The translations under genes and the position numbers were made by a program. This document shows positions 31,174 through 40,103 of a stretch of DNA of 64,000 nt, in pieces. Source of the stretch: Culicoidibacter larvae (GTDB taxonomy: Bacteria; Bacillota_I; Bacilli_A; Culicoidibacterales; Culicoidibacteraceae); assembly GCF_005771635.1 (NCBI RefSeq), contig NZ_VBWP01000007.1:1-64000 (forward strand), written 5' to 3'. Below the pieces are notes generated by a model. The model saw nothing but the letters and a program-made list of their open reading frames with translations. It was not told the origin of the DNA and ran no database searches. How positions within the stretch are numbered: the stretch's first letter is position 1; each line of letters opens with the position of its first letter.

Positions 31174-31944
31174 ATGAATATGCAGAAAAAAGCAGTAGTT
31201 GTAAAAACAAGAAAAACAGTCAGTGGTGATTATGTAGAATTATTTCAATATTATGTTCCGTATCTATTAGGCGGAAGTAGCAAAAACGGCAGTTCATCAG
31301 GAAAATTAAAAAGTGAACAGAAAATATTTGAAGAACGTATTTTAAGTGAACGCTTATCTGCAAGGCGAGCTAAAAATCAATTAGAACGATTAATCCTCTG
31401 CAACATAGGTCAATATCATACATCAGATAAATTCTTAACTGTTACATTTGCAGAAAATATCCAAGACAGAGAAATAGCCAATTACCTCTTTATGAAATTT
31501 ATCCAGAGACTTCGCTATCATTTTGGAACTTTTGAATATTTAGCAGTTCCCGAATTACAAAATAGAGGGGCTATTCACTATCATATATTACTTTTTGGTT
31601 TACCCTTTATCAGCAAAGACCATTTAGCTGATATTTGGAAACACGGATATATCAAAATAAACGCTGTAGAGCGTTACTATAATCTTGCTCATTACATTGC
31701 GAAATATATTAATAAGGACTTTGAAACAGGCAGAAAAAAGGCGCAGAAACGATATATGAGTAGCAGAGGACTGAAAAAACCAATTATTGAGTACAATATT
31801 GATCTTGAAGTTGAAAAACAGAACGGAATTATTTTATATGAAGATACATTTGATACTGAACATGCAGGTGTGATTCGTTTGATTAAATTAAAAAGAGAGC
31901 CAACTCACCAAATAGTTAACTCTCAAAAACATGAAAAAATATAA
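31174..31944 (+). CDS. HUH-type rolling-circle replication initiator
   Basis: 256 residues from the ATG at 31174 (a longer frame from 31027 runs through the hairpins and is unlikely to be used). KFLTVTFAEN (motif 1), the metal-binding HUH motif IHYHILLFG (near 130) and the tyrosine motif AHYIAKYINKD (near 173) define a Rep nuclease. It would nick the excised circle and start rolling-circle replication, and may double as a relaxase for mobilisation. A hairpin (TAAGCTAAG/CTTAGCTTA) after the gene may be its terminator. Confidence 0.85.
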   Translation: MNMQKKAVVVKTRKTVSGDYVELFQYYVPYLLGGSSKNGSSSGKLKSEQKIFEERILSERLSARRAKNQLERLILCNIGQYHTSDKFLTVTFAENIQDREIANYLFMKFIQRLRYHFGTFEYLAVPELQNRGAIHYHILLFGLPFISKDHLADIWKHGYIKINAVERYYNLAHYIAKYINKDFETGRKKAQKRYMSSRGLKKPIIEYNIDLEVEKQNGIILYEDTFDTEHAGVIRLIKLKREPTHQIVNSQKHEKI

Positions 31945-32090
31945 ATGTCTAAGCTAAGAAAAGTTGAAGAATTCCCTTAGCTTACTTATAAATATACCAT
32001 ACTTTTATCCATTTTAAAAATACTTATTATTTCATTTACAATTGTTTTATATTATAATGATACTGTTTTAGTACAGGGAAAGGAGTACAA

Positions 32091-33182
32091 TTGAATATAA
32101 AAAGACATGACAACGGCTCATATTACTTTTCCATTTCCTTAGGTGTTAATCCATTGAATGGAAAGCGCAAGCAAACGATGCGCTCTGGCTTCAAAACTAA
32201 GCGTGAGGCGCAGAATTGTTATATAGAACTAAAAGCCAAGGCTTATAATAAACCTGAACTTGTGAAAGCAACTTTTGACTTTCAACAGTTAATCCACGAT
32301 TTTCTACACACACATAAAAAGAAAGTTCGAACTTCAACTTATAATGACAATGAAAGTAAAATCAATAGACACATTGCTTCATACTTCGAAAAAGCAATTC
32401 CTGATAAGTTGACCTTTGATGATGTTGAAGCCTTTCAACAAGTGTTAATGAACAAAAGCTTATCTGCGAATACCGTGAATAAAATCATCTTGTTGTTGAA
32501 ACAAATGTATGAACACGCTATTACTCATCATAAACTGGAATACAATCCTTGTGAGCATATAGTACCTTTAAGTGTTGACAAACGAATTATGAAAATTTGG
32601 ACACCACAACAATTTGATATATTTATTACGGCGCTATCCAAAAAGGAAAACATTCAAGATATTTTGTATTTTACAATGGCTTATGCGACTGGTGCCAGAC
32701 GTTCAGAGTTACTCGCCTGTTCATTTGACGATATTGATTTTCATTTAAAGCAATGGCGGATTCACAGAACATTACAATGGGATAAAAAGTTAAAACAGTT
32801 TTATTTCAGTGATACCAAAAATCAAAGTAGCAGACGGACAATAACCTTACCAGATAAAGTACTGACTATGTTGAAACAAGTTCAAGCTGAATATCCAAAT
32901 AACTTACACCAATTAGTATTTGCGAATCCTTTTGATTTTCCTCCGATGCGTCATTATCAAGTATTACTTGATAAGTATATTAAAGAAACAAAGCTAGAGC
33001 CAATCCGTTTTCATGATTTTAGACATTCTCATGCATCATTATTAATTCACTTGCGACAAAGCGAGTTAGTCCTAAAAGAACGTTTAGGACATTCTAGTAT
33101 CAAAACAACGTATGATGTTTACGGTCATTTATTCCCTAATCAGCAACATGAATTAGCTCAATCTTTGAATGAACTATTATAA
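32091..33182 (+). CDS. int: Tyrosine-family integrase
   Basis: 363 residues, full length. N-terminal AP2/arm-binding-type region (GSYYFSISLGVNPLNGKRKQ), SAM-like core-binding domain about 60-165, catalytic domain with Arg in ATGARRSEL (near 205), HDFRHSHAS (His and Arg near 310), LGHSSIKTTYDVYGHL (His and Tyr near 335-345). The start is TTG at 32091, 5 bp after AAAGGAG. It lies 140 bp from attR and is transcribed towards tRNA-Tyr. It inserts and excises the element. Confidence 0.95.
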   Translation: MNIKRHDNGSYYFSISLGVNPLNGKRKQTMRSGFKTKREAQNCYIELKAKAYNKPELVKATFDFQQLIHDFLHTHKKKVRTSTYNDNESKINRHIASYFEKAIPDKLTFDDVEAFQQVLMNKSLSANTVNKIILLLKQMYEHAITHHKLEYNPCEHIVPLSVDKRIMKIWTPQQFDIFITALSKKENIQDILYFTMAYATGARRSELLACSFDDIDFHLKQWRIHRTLQWDKKLKQFYFSDTKNQSSRRTITLPDKVLTMLKQVQAEYPNNLHQLVFANPFDFPPMRHYQVLLDKYIKETKLEPIRFHDFRHSHASLLIHLRQSELVLKERLGHSSIKTTYDVYGHLFPNQQHELAQSLNELL

Positions 33183-33218
33183 ATAACATTCTTTTTATCA
33201 CAACAAAGTTATTTCAAG

Positions 33219-33236
33219 TGTGATAAAATGTGATAG
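33219..33236 (+). repeat. Right arm-type integrase repeat
   Basis: TGTGATAAAATGTGATAG, matching the left arm site in sequence, direction and distance from the att core. A reverse single copy TTTATCACA is at 33194-33202. Confidence 0.5.
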
Positions 33237-33321
33237 ATTTGAGCATCAAACTATTTTACTCAAAAGAAAAAAGCAGTTACTCAATCAGCGTTTAGCCTTA
33301 TGGTTACTGCACTATCATCAC

Positions 33322-33375
33322 ATGGTGGGCGGGGACGGATTCGAACCGCCGAACCCTAAGGAGCGGATTTACAGT
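33322..33375. repeat. Right attachment site (attR) within tRNA-Tyr
   Basis: 54 bp identical to 24409-24462. It covers the 3' half of tRNA-Tyr from the anticodon loop through CCA, so the element restores the gene it entered. Confidence 0.92.
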
Positions 33376-33406
33376 CCGCCGCGTTTAGCCACTTCGCTAC
33401 CCGCCC
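33323..33406 (-). tRNA. tRNA-Tyr (GTA)
   Basis: Acceptor GGGCGGG/CCCGCCC, anticodon GTA, long variable arm, A73 and encoded CCA. It is the last tRNA of the cluster and the insertion target of the mobile element. Confidence 0.95.
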
Positions 33407-33441
33407 AAAAGATACTCTACGTTATCTACTATTAAAATAAA

Positions 33442-33518
33442 TGGTGACCCGTACGGGATTCGAACCCGTGTATGCATGCGTGAAAGGCATGTGTGTTAAA
33501 CCGCTTCACCAACGGGCC
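33442..33518 (-). tRNA. tRNA-Glu (TTC)
   Basis: Anticodon TTC in loop CTTTCAC; acceptor GGCCCGT/ACGGGTC; encoded CCA. Confidence 0.95.
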
Positions 33519-33535
33519 AAAATTGTTAAATAAAA

Positions 33536-33626
33536 TGGCGGAGCAGGAGGGATTTGAACCCTCGCGCCAGTTTCCCGACCTACACCCTTAGCAGGGGCGC
33601 CTCTTCAGCCTCTTGAGTACTGCTCC
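33536..33626 (-). tRNA. tRNA-Ser (GCT)
   Basis: Anticodon GCT in loop CTGCTAA; long variable arm; acceptor GGAGCAG/CTGCTCC; encoded CCA. Confidence 0.95.
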
Positions 33627-33670
33627 AGAATAGCTTTTATCACCATTATGTCTAATATATTTATTTAAAA

Positions 33671-33747
33671 TGGCGCCTTATCTAGGACTCGAACCTAGGA
33701 CCCCTTGATTAACAGTCAAGTGCTCTAACCAACTGAGCTAATAAGGC
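33671..33747 (-). tRNA. tRNA-Asn (GTT)
   Basis: Anticodon GTT in loop CTGTTAA; acceptor GCCTTAT/ATAAGGC; encoded CCA. Confidence 0.95.
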
Positions 33748-33768
33748 AAAATACTTGTAAAATTTAAA

Positions 33769-33844
33769 TGGTGGAGCATAGCGGGATCGAACCGCTGACC
33801 TCCTGCGTGCAAAGCAGGCGCTCTCCCAGCTGAGCTAATGCCCC
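33769..33844 (-). tRNA. tRNA-Ala (TGC)
   Basis: Anticodon TGC in loop CTTTGCA; acceptor GGGGCAT; encoded CCA. Confidence 0.95.
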
Positions 33845-33857
33845 ATTTAAACTTGAT

Positions 33858-33970
33858 TATTTTTCCATTCTCTTCGTCAAACCTGCGTCTCCTCAGTCGT
33901 CACTTACCGAAGTAAGCCCTCCCTCATCGCTTGCTTTTCCTTGATAATGAAAAAATCCTCTGCGTTTAAT
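33858..33970 (-). repeat. tRNA-spacer repeat, copy 1 (between Val and Ala)
   Basis: About 110 bp closely matching 34061-34175: shared blocks CTGCGTCTCCTCAGTCGT, then CCTCCCTCATCGCTTGC and TTTTCCTTGATAATGAAAAA. It lies after tRNA-Val in transcription order. Function unknown. Confidence 0.8.
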
Positions 33971-33974
33971 AAAA

Positions 33975-34050
33975 TGGTGGAGGATGACGGGCTCGAACCG
34001 CCGACCCTCTGCTTGTAAGGCAGATGCTCTCCCAGCTGAGCTAATCCTCC
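33975..34050 (-). tRNA. tRNA-Val (TAC)
   Basis: Anticodon TAC in loop CTTACAA; acceptor GGAGGAT; encoded CCA. Identical to the copy at 51380. Confidence 0.95.
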
Positions 34051-34060
34051 AAAACTTGTT

Positions 34061-34175
34061 ATATTTCCCATTCTCTGTGTCAAATCTGCGTCTCCTCAGT
34101 CGTTACGTATCCAAATACGCTCCTCCCTCATCGCTTGCTTTTCCTTGATAATGAAAAATATTCCTACGTTTTCCA
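34061..34175 (-). repeat. tRNA-spacer repeat, copy 2 (between Thr and Val)
   Basis: Near copy of 33858-33970. A shorter diverged relative (GTCTGCGTCTCATCAGTCGG) lies between tRNA-Val and tRNA-Thr at 51235-51312. Confidence 0.8.
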
Positions 34176-34213
34176 AATTGCGATATTCAGAAAACTCTGG
34201 GTATAAAATTGAA

Positions 34214-34289
<76 letters not shown>

Positions 34290-34310
34290 GCGAAATCGCA
34301 TATAAAATTA

Positions 34311-34387
<77 letters not shown>

Positions 34388-34525
34388 ATAATCACATACA
34401 GCGACCTTTATATAATAGCATCTGTGTCATTTTTAGTCAATATAATACAAGTGAAAAAGCTATTTTTTTTGCAAAATCACAAAAAAAGCTCAAAAGCATT
34501 AATTTTTACTAAATTTTTAATAAGA

Positions 34526-34557
34526 AAAAGGCTTAAAAACTCCTTTTTAAGCCTTTC
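34526..34557 (-). terminator. Terminator of the YitT-like gene
   Basis: AAAGGCTTAAAAA and TTTTTAAGCCTTT form a 13-bp stem followed by TTC-rich DNA on the minus strand, 11 bp after the stop codon. Confidence 0.8.
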
Positions 34558-34567
34558 ATATTCTTCC

Positions 34568-35491
34568 CTAAAGCATCTCTAAACGTTGATCATCATCAAG
34601 CTCGCGTTCTTCTTTTTTATGTCGGTTCAAGAACCCCTCACCATGCACTTCGCTTACTGAACTGATAATCACAAATGAGTTTGGATCAATTTGATCAACC
34701 AACTCTTTCATTGCTTTAACCTGACGCCGATTGATAACACAAAGCAACATCGGTCGCGGATCTTTGGCATATGCCCCTTTGGCTTCAATATAAGTTGCTC
34801 CACGACCAATTTTTTCAAAAATCATATCGCGAATATCATCTGCTTTATTACTGATAATATAAACTGCGCTTGAACGGGTAAGACCAGTTTCAAAGTAGTC
34901 AGTGACGACTTTGATAATCACAATCGAGACCGTAGCATACAGCAACATCTCAAACTCTAGTTTACCAATTGCTACTAAGAATATTGCCGATGTCATAACC
35001 GCCGCATCACACAGCATAACACCGGTAGCAAACTTCATTCCGAAATACTTATTGAAAATCATCGGTGGTACGGTTGTTCCACCGGTAGAACCATTAGCAA
35101 AGAAAACCAAAATGATACCTACGCCGGTAATTAAAGCACCAAAAATAACTGCCGTTAATGTGTCATCCGGAACAACATTATATGCCGGAATAATTCCCAT
35201 AAAAAATGGCAACAAAACGCTTCCCAATAAGGTTTTAGCTAAAAATTCTTTACCCAGCATAAATGAACCGATAACCAGCAATACCGCATTCACAATCAAA
35301 GTAAAGGTGGCAATATTCCATTGAAATAAAATATTAAATACGATTGCCAGCCCAGATACACCACCGGCAACAATATTATGTGGTACATAAAACAATTGAA
35401 TTGCCAAAGCAATCAAAAAAGTTCCGAAAACTAATATAGCTAAATTCCAAGCCATGTCTACCCATTTATTTTTATGTGTTTCAAATATCAT
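34568..35491 (-). CDS. YitT family membrane protein (DUF161/DUF2179)
   Basis: 307 residues. Five or six TM helices in the first 190 residues with the family motif VAGGVSGLA (near 42), GSTGGTTVPP (near 130), then a soluble C-terminal DUF2179 domain (about 200-290; GRGATYIEAKGAY). Function of YitT proteins is not established; membrane location is clear. It stands alone with AGGAGGC before the ATG. Length is normal for the family. Confidence 0.88.
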   Translation of the reverse strand: MIFETHKNKWVDMAWNLAILVFGTFLIALAIQLFYVPHNIVAGGVSGLAIVFNILFQWNIATFTLIVNAVLLVIGSFMLGKEFLAKTLLGSVLLPFFMGIIPAYNVVPDDTLTAVIFGALITGVGIILVFFANGSTGGTTVPPMIFNKYFGMKFATGVMLCDAAVMTSAIFLVAIGKLEFEMLLYATVSIVIIKVVTDYFETGLTRSSAVYIISNKADDIRDMIFEKIGRGATYIEAKGAYAKDPRPMLLCVINRRQVKAMKELVDQIDPNSFVIISSVSEVHGEGFLNRHKKEERELDDDQRLEML

Positions 35492-35531
35492 AAAAAGCCT
35501 CCTTGCTTAGTGCAAATCTATTTTGTATTTT

Positions 35532-36639
35532 TTAATCGATGTCATTGATGAATTTTAGATACTGATCAATAAATTGATCAATATCTCCGTCCATAACCGC
35601 ATTTACATTTCCGGTCTCGGCATTAGTACGGTGATCCTTTACCATTGAATATGGATGAAAAACATATGAACGAATTTGACTGCCCCAAGCAATATTCTTT
35701 TTCTCCCCCGCAATTGAAACAAGCTCTGCTTCTTGCTCCTCAACTCTTTTCTCATAAATCTTTGAACGCAACAACTTCATTGCCATCTCGCGATTTTTAA
35801 TCTGTGAGCGCTCATTTTGACAAGTGACAACAATTCCGGTTGGAATATGAGTGATTCTCACTGCCGAATCGGTCGTATTCACTGATTGACCACCGGCACC
35901 TGAAGACCGATAAGTATCAATTTTTAAATCGTTTTCATCAATATCCAGTGAAATCGTATCATCAATTTCCGGCATAACCGCAATTGAAGCAAAAGAAGTA
36001 TGTCGTCGTCCGGAAGAATCAAACGGCGAAATCCTAACCAAACGATGCACACCTCGCTCACTGCGTAGGTACCCATAGGCATTAAATCCGGCAATTCGCA
36101 AGGTCGCGCTTTTCAAACCAGCTTCATCACCGGCTAAATAATCAAGAATCTCAACCTTATAATTATGACTTTCAGCCCAGCGTGTATACATTCGCATTAA
36201 CATCTGCGCCCAGTCTTGCGACTCAGTTCCACCAGCACCGGGATGAATCTCAAGAATAGCATTTAAACTGTCATATGGCCCGCTCAATAAAGTATCTAAC
36301 TCAAAAGCAGTAAACTTTTCCATAAACTCGGTCAACTCATCAGCCAATAACTCTTGCATTTCATCATCCGGTTCTTGCTTTATTAACTCCAGTGTTTCCT
36401 GCATGCTGCTGACTTCATCCGTCATAGCTTCAAATTGTTGTACTTGTTTTTGGATAGCTGCATGTTTACTGGAAACATTTCGGGCACTATCAGCATCATT
36501 CCAGAAATCCGGTGCACTCATCTCAGTGTCAAGCTCTTTTAATTCGGCAAGCTTGCCTGCTATGTCAAAGTGACCCCCTAAATTGCTCAAGTTTTTCTGA
36601 AATAGTCTCAAGTTCACGACGAATTTCAAATAATTCCAT
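35532..36639 (-). CDS. prfB: Peptide chain release factor 2, with programmed +1 frameshift
   Basis: Recognises UGA and UAA and releases the finished peptide at the ribosome. Translation starts at the ATG at 36639 (GGAGTGAG upstream), reads 24 codons ending RGSL, then meets in-frame TGA at 36565-36567. Skipping one base (36567) continues as DIAGKLAEL to the stop at 35532, 368 residues in all. The site has the classic form: internal AGGGGG, three bases, CTT TGA C. The stop-codon-reading loop [11 protein letters not shown] (SPF motif) and the catalytic GGQ ([10 protein letters not shown]) are intact. Low RF2 lets the ribosome slip and restores RF2. The frame simply extended upstream to 36659 has no RF2-like N-terminus and is not used. 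secA lies upstream on the same strand. Confidence 0.95.
36564..36582 (-). promoter_or_regulatory. RF2 programmed frameshift site
   Basis: AGGGGGTCACTTTGAC on the minus strand: a Shine-Dalgarno-like AGGGGG, slippery CTT and the UGA stop followed by C. This is the autoregulatory +1 site of prfB. Confidence 0.95.
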
Positions 36640-36765
36640 AATCTCACTCCTAATTTCATTATTTAATCAGAAAGAATGGACCCAAGGGAATATGCACTCG
36701 CTCAGATCCATTCATTATAGATAAGTTTACCTTCCGCAAACTATCTTTTGTTTTATATTTTCTAT

Positions 36766-39324
36766 TTACTCGTTTTTACCATGGCAGTGTTTATATTTTT
36801 TTCCGCTGCCACATGGACAAGGCTGGTTACGGCTAATTGGTTTTTCAAAATTAGTTTCATCAGTCTCTACCATAGATTCTTCAGTAACGCTTGGTGCATC
36901 TTTTTCAGCTCTCAATTCGCTTTTTGCTCCACCACGTTGTGCTGATTGTCCTTTAACCGCTTCCTCACGTTTCAAGTGATCAACAATTTGTGCGCGCATA
37001 ACATACAATGTCGTCTGTAATGCAATATTCGCATTCAATTGTTCAAACATACGGAATCCTTCTTCTTGGTATGCATGAACCGGATTTTGTTGGGCATATG
37101 AACGCAAGTGAATACCATCACGCAAGTGACTCATTGCATCAATATGTGCCATCCAGTACTCATCAATAACCCGTAAGGCAATAACTTTTTGGAACTCATT
37201 AAATGCTACTGTATCAGTTTGTTCTTGTTTTTCAACGTAGAACTTATTGAATTGTTCTTCAATCCAAGCTGCCGCTTTTTCACCATCGGTACAGTTCTCT
37301 TTAGCTGCTTCAATAGTTACATATTCACGACCAAAGAATGTTTTATTTAAATCAGTAACTAATGGTTCAAAATCGAATTTATCATCCACTTTACCAATTA
37401 AATCATATTTTAAACATAAATTTTTAGCTGTTGCGGTAATCATTTTATGAATTAACTCATTAATTTCTTCTGCATACAGAATCATATCCCGTTGTGCATA
37501 CATGATTTCCCGTTGACGACGCAATACATCATCATAATCCATCAGTTGTTTACGAATGTCATAGTTGACACCCTCAACCCGTTTTTGTGAAGATTCAACT
37601 TGTTTTGAAATCGTTTTACTTTCTAAGGCTTCATCACCTAAAGCACCATTCAATAAACGTTGTACGCGATCTCCACCGAAACGACGCATTAATTCATCTT
37701 CCAATGAAATATAGAATCGAGAATATCCTGGGTCACCTTGACGTCCAGAACGTCCACGCAACTGATTATCAATACGACGTGACTCATGACGCTCAGATCC
37801 AAGTACAGCTAAACCGCCTAAAGCAGCAACACCTTCACCTAATTTAATATCAGTACCACGACCAGCCATGTTGGTTGCCAAGGTTACTGAACCTTTTTCA
37901 CCGGCTTTAGCAATAATTTCTGCTTCACGGCCATGGTTTTTCGCATTTAAAATCTCATGCGGAATATTACGATTTTTCAAAAGTTGAGAAATATGTTCAG
38001 AAGTCTCAACCGCAACCGTACCAATCAATACTGGTTGCCCGGCTTCATGACGTTGTGCAACATCATCAGCAAGGGCATTAAACTTAGCATCTAATGTTCC
38101 ATAAATATAATCTACCGAGTCATCACGAATAACTGGTTTATTAGTTGGGATTTCAATAACCCGCATGTTGTATGTATTCAAGAACTCTTCTTCTTCAGTT
38201 TTCGCAGTCCCGGTCATCCCAGAAAGTTTTTCATATAAACGGAAGAAGTTTTGGAATGTAATTGTTGCCAGCGTAACTGTTTCTTCACGAATCTCAACGC
38301 TTTCTTTTGCTTCAATTGCTTGATGCAAACCGTCGCTATAAGCACGACCTGGCATAATCCGTCCGGTAAATTGGTCAACAATCAGAATTTCACCTTTTTG
38401 AACAACATACTCAATGTCGCGCCCCATAATATAGTTTGCACGTAATGCTTGTTGAATACGGTGAACTAATTCTGTATTAGCTAAATCAAATAAGTTATCA
38501 ATCTTGAAGACCTCTTCAGCTTTGGCAACACCCTCAGGAGTTAACTGAACTGTTTTAGACTCAATATCAACAAGATAGTCTTGCTCTTCTTTTAAACCTT
38601 TAGCAAAAGCATCAGCAGACATATACAATGGCGCCGTTTGCTTTTTACCACCAGAAATAATTAACGGTGTACGAGCCTCATCAACTAAAATTGAATCGAC
38701 CTCATCAATAATTGCATAATTTAATGGTTTTTGCACTTTATCTTTACCATACAGAACCATGTTATCACGCAAATAATCGAACCCTAACTCATTATTAGTC
38801 GTATAGGTAATATCGCAGTTATATGCCGCTTGTTTTTGTTCAGCATTCAATTCGTTTAGGTTTAAACCAACAGTCAAACCTAACCAACCGAAGATTTCCC
38901 CCATCTCACGAGCATCACGACCAGCAAGATACTCATTGACAGTAACAATATGAACACCTTTGCCGCTTAACGCATTCAAATACGCCGGCATTGTCGATGT
39001 CAAAGTTTTCCCTTCCCCAGTTTTCATCTCGGCAATATCACCGCGATGTAAAGCCAAGGCTCCAAGAATTTGCACATAGAAAGGTTTCATGCCAGTTACC
39101 CGGAATGCCGCCTCACGAACTGTCGCGAATGCTTCCGGAAGAATATCGTCCAACGATTCCCCGGCATCCAAGCGCCCTTTAAATTCTTCAGTTTTTGTTT
39201 TTAATTCCTCATCACTCAAAGCCTGCATTTTTGCGTCTAATGCATCGACCTCTTTAGCGATTTTATCTATCTTTTTCAATTCACTGCGACCTTCATCAAA
39301 CAGTCCAGTCAGTTTCTTAATCAT
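36766..39324 (-). CDS. secA: Preprotein translocase ATPase SecA
   Basis: 852 residues. Motor ATPase that drives unfolded preproteins through SecYEG; here it would export the LPXTG proteins and lipoproteins of this window. Seen: Walker A MKTGEGKT (near 100), DEVDSILVDEARTPL (Walker B region), GMTGTAKTEEEEF, AGRGTDIKLGEGV and the C-terminal zinc motif CPCGSGKKYKHCHG that binds SecB or phospholipid. Length fits bacterial SecA1. GGGAGC precedes the ATG. The gene order hpf-secA-prfB is common in Bacillota. Confidence 0.98.
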   Translation of the reverse strand: MIKKLTGLFDEGRSELKKIDKIAKEVDALDAKMQALSDEELKTKTEEFKGRLDAGESLDDILPEAFATVREAAFRVTGMKPFYVQILGALALHRGDIAEMKTGEGKTLTSTMPAYLNALSGKGVHIVTVNEYLAGRDAREMGEIFGWLGLTVGLNLNELNAEQKQAAYNCDITYTTNNELGFDYLRDNMVLYGKDKVQKPLNYAIIDEVDSILVDEARTPLIISGGKKQTAPLYMSADAFAKGLKEEQDYLVDIESKTVQLTPEGVAKAEEVFKIDNLFDLANTELVHRIQQALRANYIMGRDIEYVVQKGEILIVDQFTGRIMPGRAYSDGLHQAIEAKESVEIREETVTLATITFQNFFRLYEKLSGMTGTAKTEEEEFLNTYNMRVIEIPTNKPVIRDDSVDYIYGTLDAKFNALADDVAQRHEAGQPVLIGTVAVETSEHISQLLKNRNIPHEILNAKNHGREAEIIAKAGEKGSVTLATNMAGRGTDIKLGEGVAALGGLAVLGSERHESRRIDNQLRGRSGRQGDPGYSRFYISLEDELMRRFGGDRVQRLLNGALGDEALESKTISKQVESSQKRVEGVNYDIRKQLMDYDDVLRRQREIMYAQRDMILYAEEINELIHKMITATAKNLCLKYDLIGKVDDKFDFEPLVTDLNKTFFGREYVTIEAAKENCTDGEKAAAWIEEQFNKFYVEKQEQTDTVAFNEFQKVIALRVIDEYWMAHIDAMSHLRDGIHLRSYAQQNPVHAYQEEGFRMFEQLNANIALQTTLYVMRAQIVDHLKREEAVKGQSAQRGGAKSELRAEKDAPSVTEESMVETDETNFEKPISRNQPCPCGSGKKYKHCHGKNE

Positions 39325-39472
39325 AATTAATTGCTCCCTTTTTACTCTTTTTGCTAAAAATGAGTTTTAACCTATTATATTCTACCATATTTTGTATAAT
39401 TGTTAAAGCATTTTTAACTTATAGTTACGGGATAAATCCACAACTGCGAAAATATTCACCAACATCAAAAAT

Positions 39473-39497
39473 AAAGGTGCCCCGGAAGGGCACCTTT
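39473..39497 (-). terminator. Terminator of hpf
   Basis: AAAGGTGCC and GGGCACCTTT pair around CCGG, with T-rich DNA on both sides, between hpf and secA. Confidence 0.75.
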
Positions 39498-39515
39498 ATT
39501 ATCTTTTTATTCATT

Positions 39516-40064
39516 TTAAAGTGGCTCAATAATTGCATATTTGCCATCTTTACGACGGTATAAAACACAAATTTTGCCGACTTCCATATCGCGATACACG
39601 AAGAAGTCATGACCTAATAAATCCATTTGCATCATTGCTTCTTCAGCATCCATTGGCTGAATTTCCATTTGTTTAACCCGAACAATATCATCTTTATTTT
39701 CAGACTCAGCAATTGCTTCGTCTTCAAAATAAGTAAAGAATTCCGGATAATCATGCAACTCATGCGCGCGTTTATTGAAACGACTTTTATTTTTACGGAT
39801 TTGTCTTTCAAGCTTATCTACAGCAAGATCAATTGCTGCATATAAGTTTTCTTGTTTTTCATCAACACGCAAAATGTACTTATAAGCATGAATAGTTGCT
39901 TCGATACGTTGGAGATGATGGTAGACTTTGATTAAGACTTTTGCCTCAACTTCATCTGGGTTGTGGAAGTGTTTATCAAGTTTTGAAAACTTATCCTCCA
40001 CATAATCCTTAATAGCTGGTGTAATTTCTACGTTTTGACCACGAATACTATATCTCATATTCAT
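39516..40064 (-). CDS. hpf: Ribosome hibernation promoting factor, long form
   Basis: 182 residues. The N-terminal domain (about 1-105; MRYSIRGQNVEITPAIKDYVEDK) binds the 30S decoding region. The C-terminal domain (about 125-182; VRVKQMEIQPMDAEEAMMQMDLLGHDFFVY) makes the dimer that joins two ribosomes into 100S particles. The length marks it as the long HPF of Gram-positives. AAGGAAGGCG lies before the ATG. It is between comFC and secA, its usual place in Bacillota. Confidence 0.95.
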   Translation of the reverse strand: MNMRYSIRGQNVEITPAIKDYVEDKFSKLDKHFHNPDEVEAKVLIKVYHHLQRIEATIHAYKYILRVDEKQENLYAAIDLAVDKLERQIRKNKSRFNKRAHELHDYPEFFTYFEDEAIAESENKDDIVRVKQMEIQPMDAEEAMMQMDLLGHDFFVYRDMEVGKICVLYRRKDGKYAIIEPL

Positions 40065-40103
40065 CGCCTTCCTTTCTGTATCTTAATTTTATTATAGCAT
40101 AGT

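Larger units (their letters stand above)
24409..33375. mobile_element. Integrated mobile element in tRNA-Tyr (IME-like)
   Basis: An element of about 8.9 kb lies between perfect 54-bp repeats. The right-hand copy is part of the whole tRNA-Tyr gene, and the integrase gene is next to it, the usual arrangement for tyrosine-integrase elements that enter the 3' end of tRNA genes. The mobility part on the right is DUF3173, HUH Rep and integrase. The cargo on the left, opposite strand, is a glycan operon and a PTS permease. No conjugation machinery is present, so it would need help to move between cells. Confidence 0.88.

Noticed and set aside
33220-33435. 71-codon frame over tRNA-Tyr, and a similar 145-codon frame at 34145-34582 over tRNA-Thr and tRNA-Ile
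   Set aside because: They read through tRNA genes on the opposite strand; no coding signal.
36568-36659. prfB start at 36659 in the downstream frame
   Set aside because: That frame gives no RF2-like N-terminus; the frameshift frame starting at 36639 does and has a ribosome binding site.
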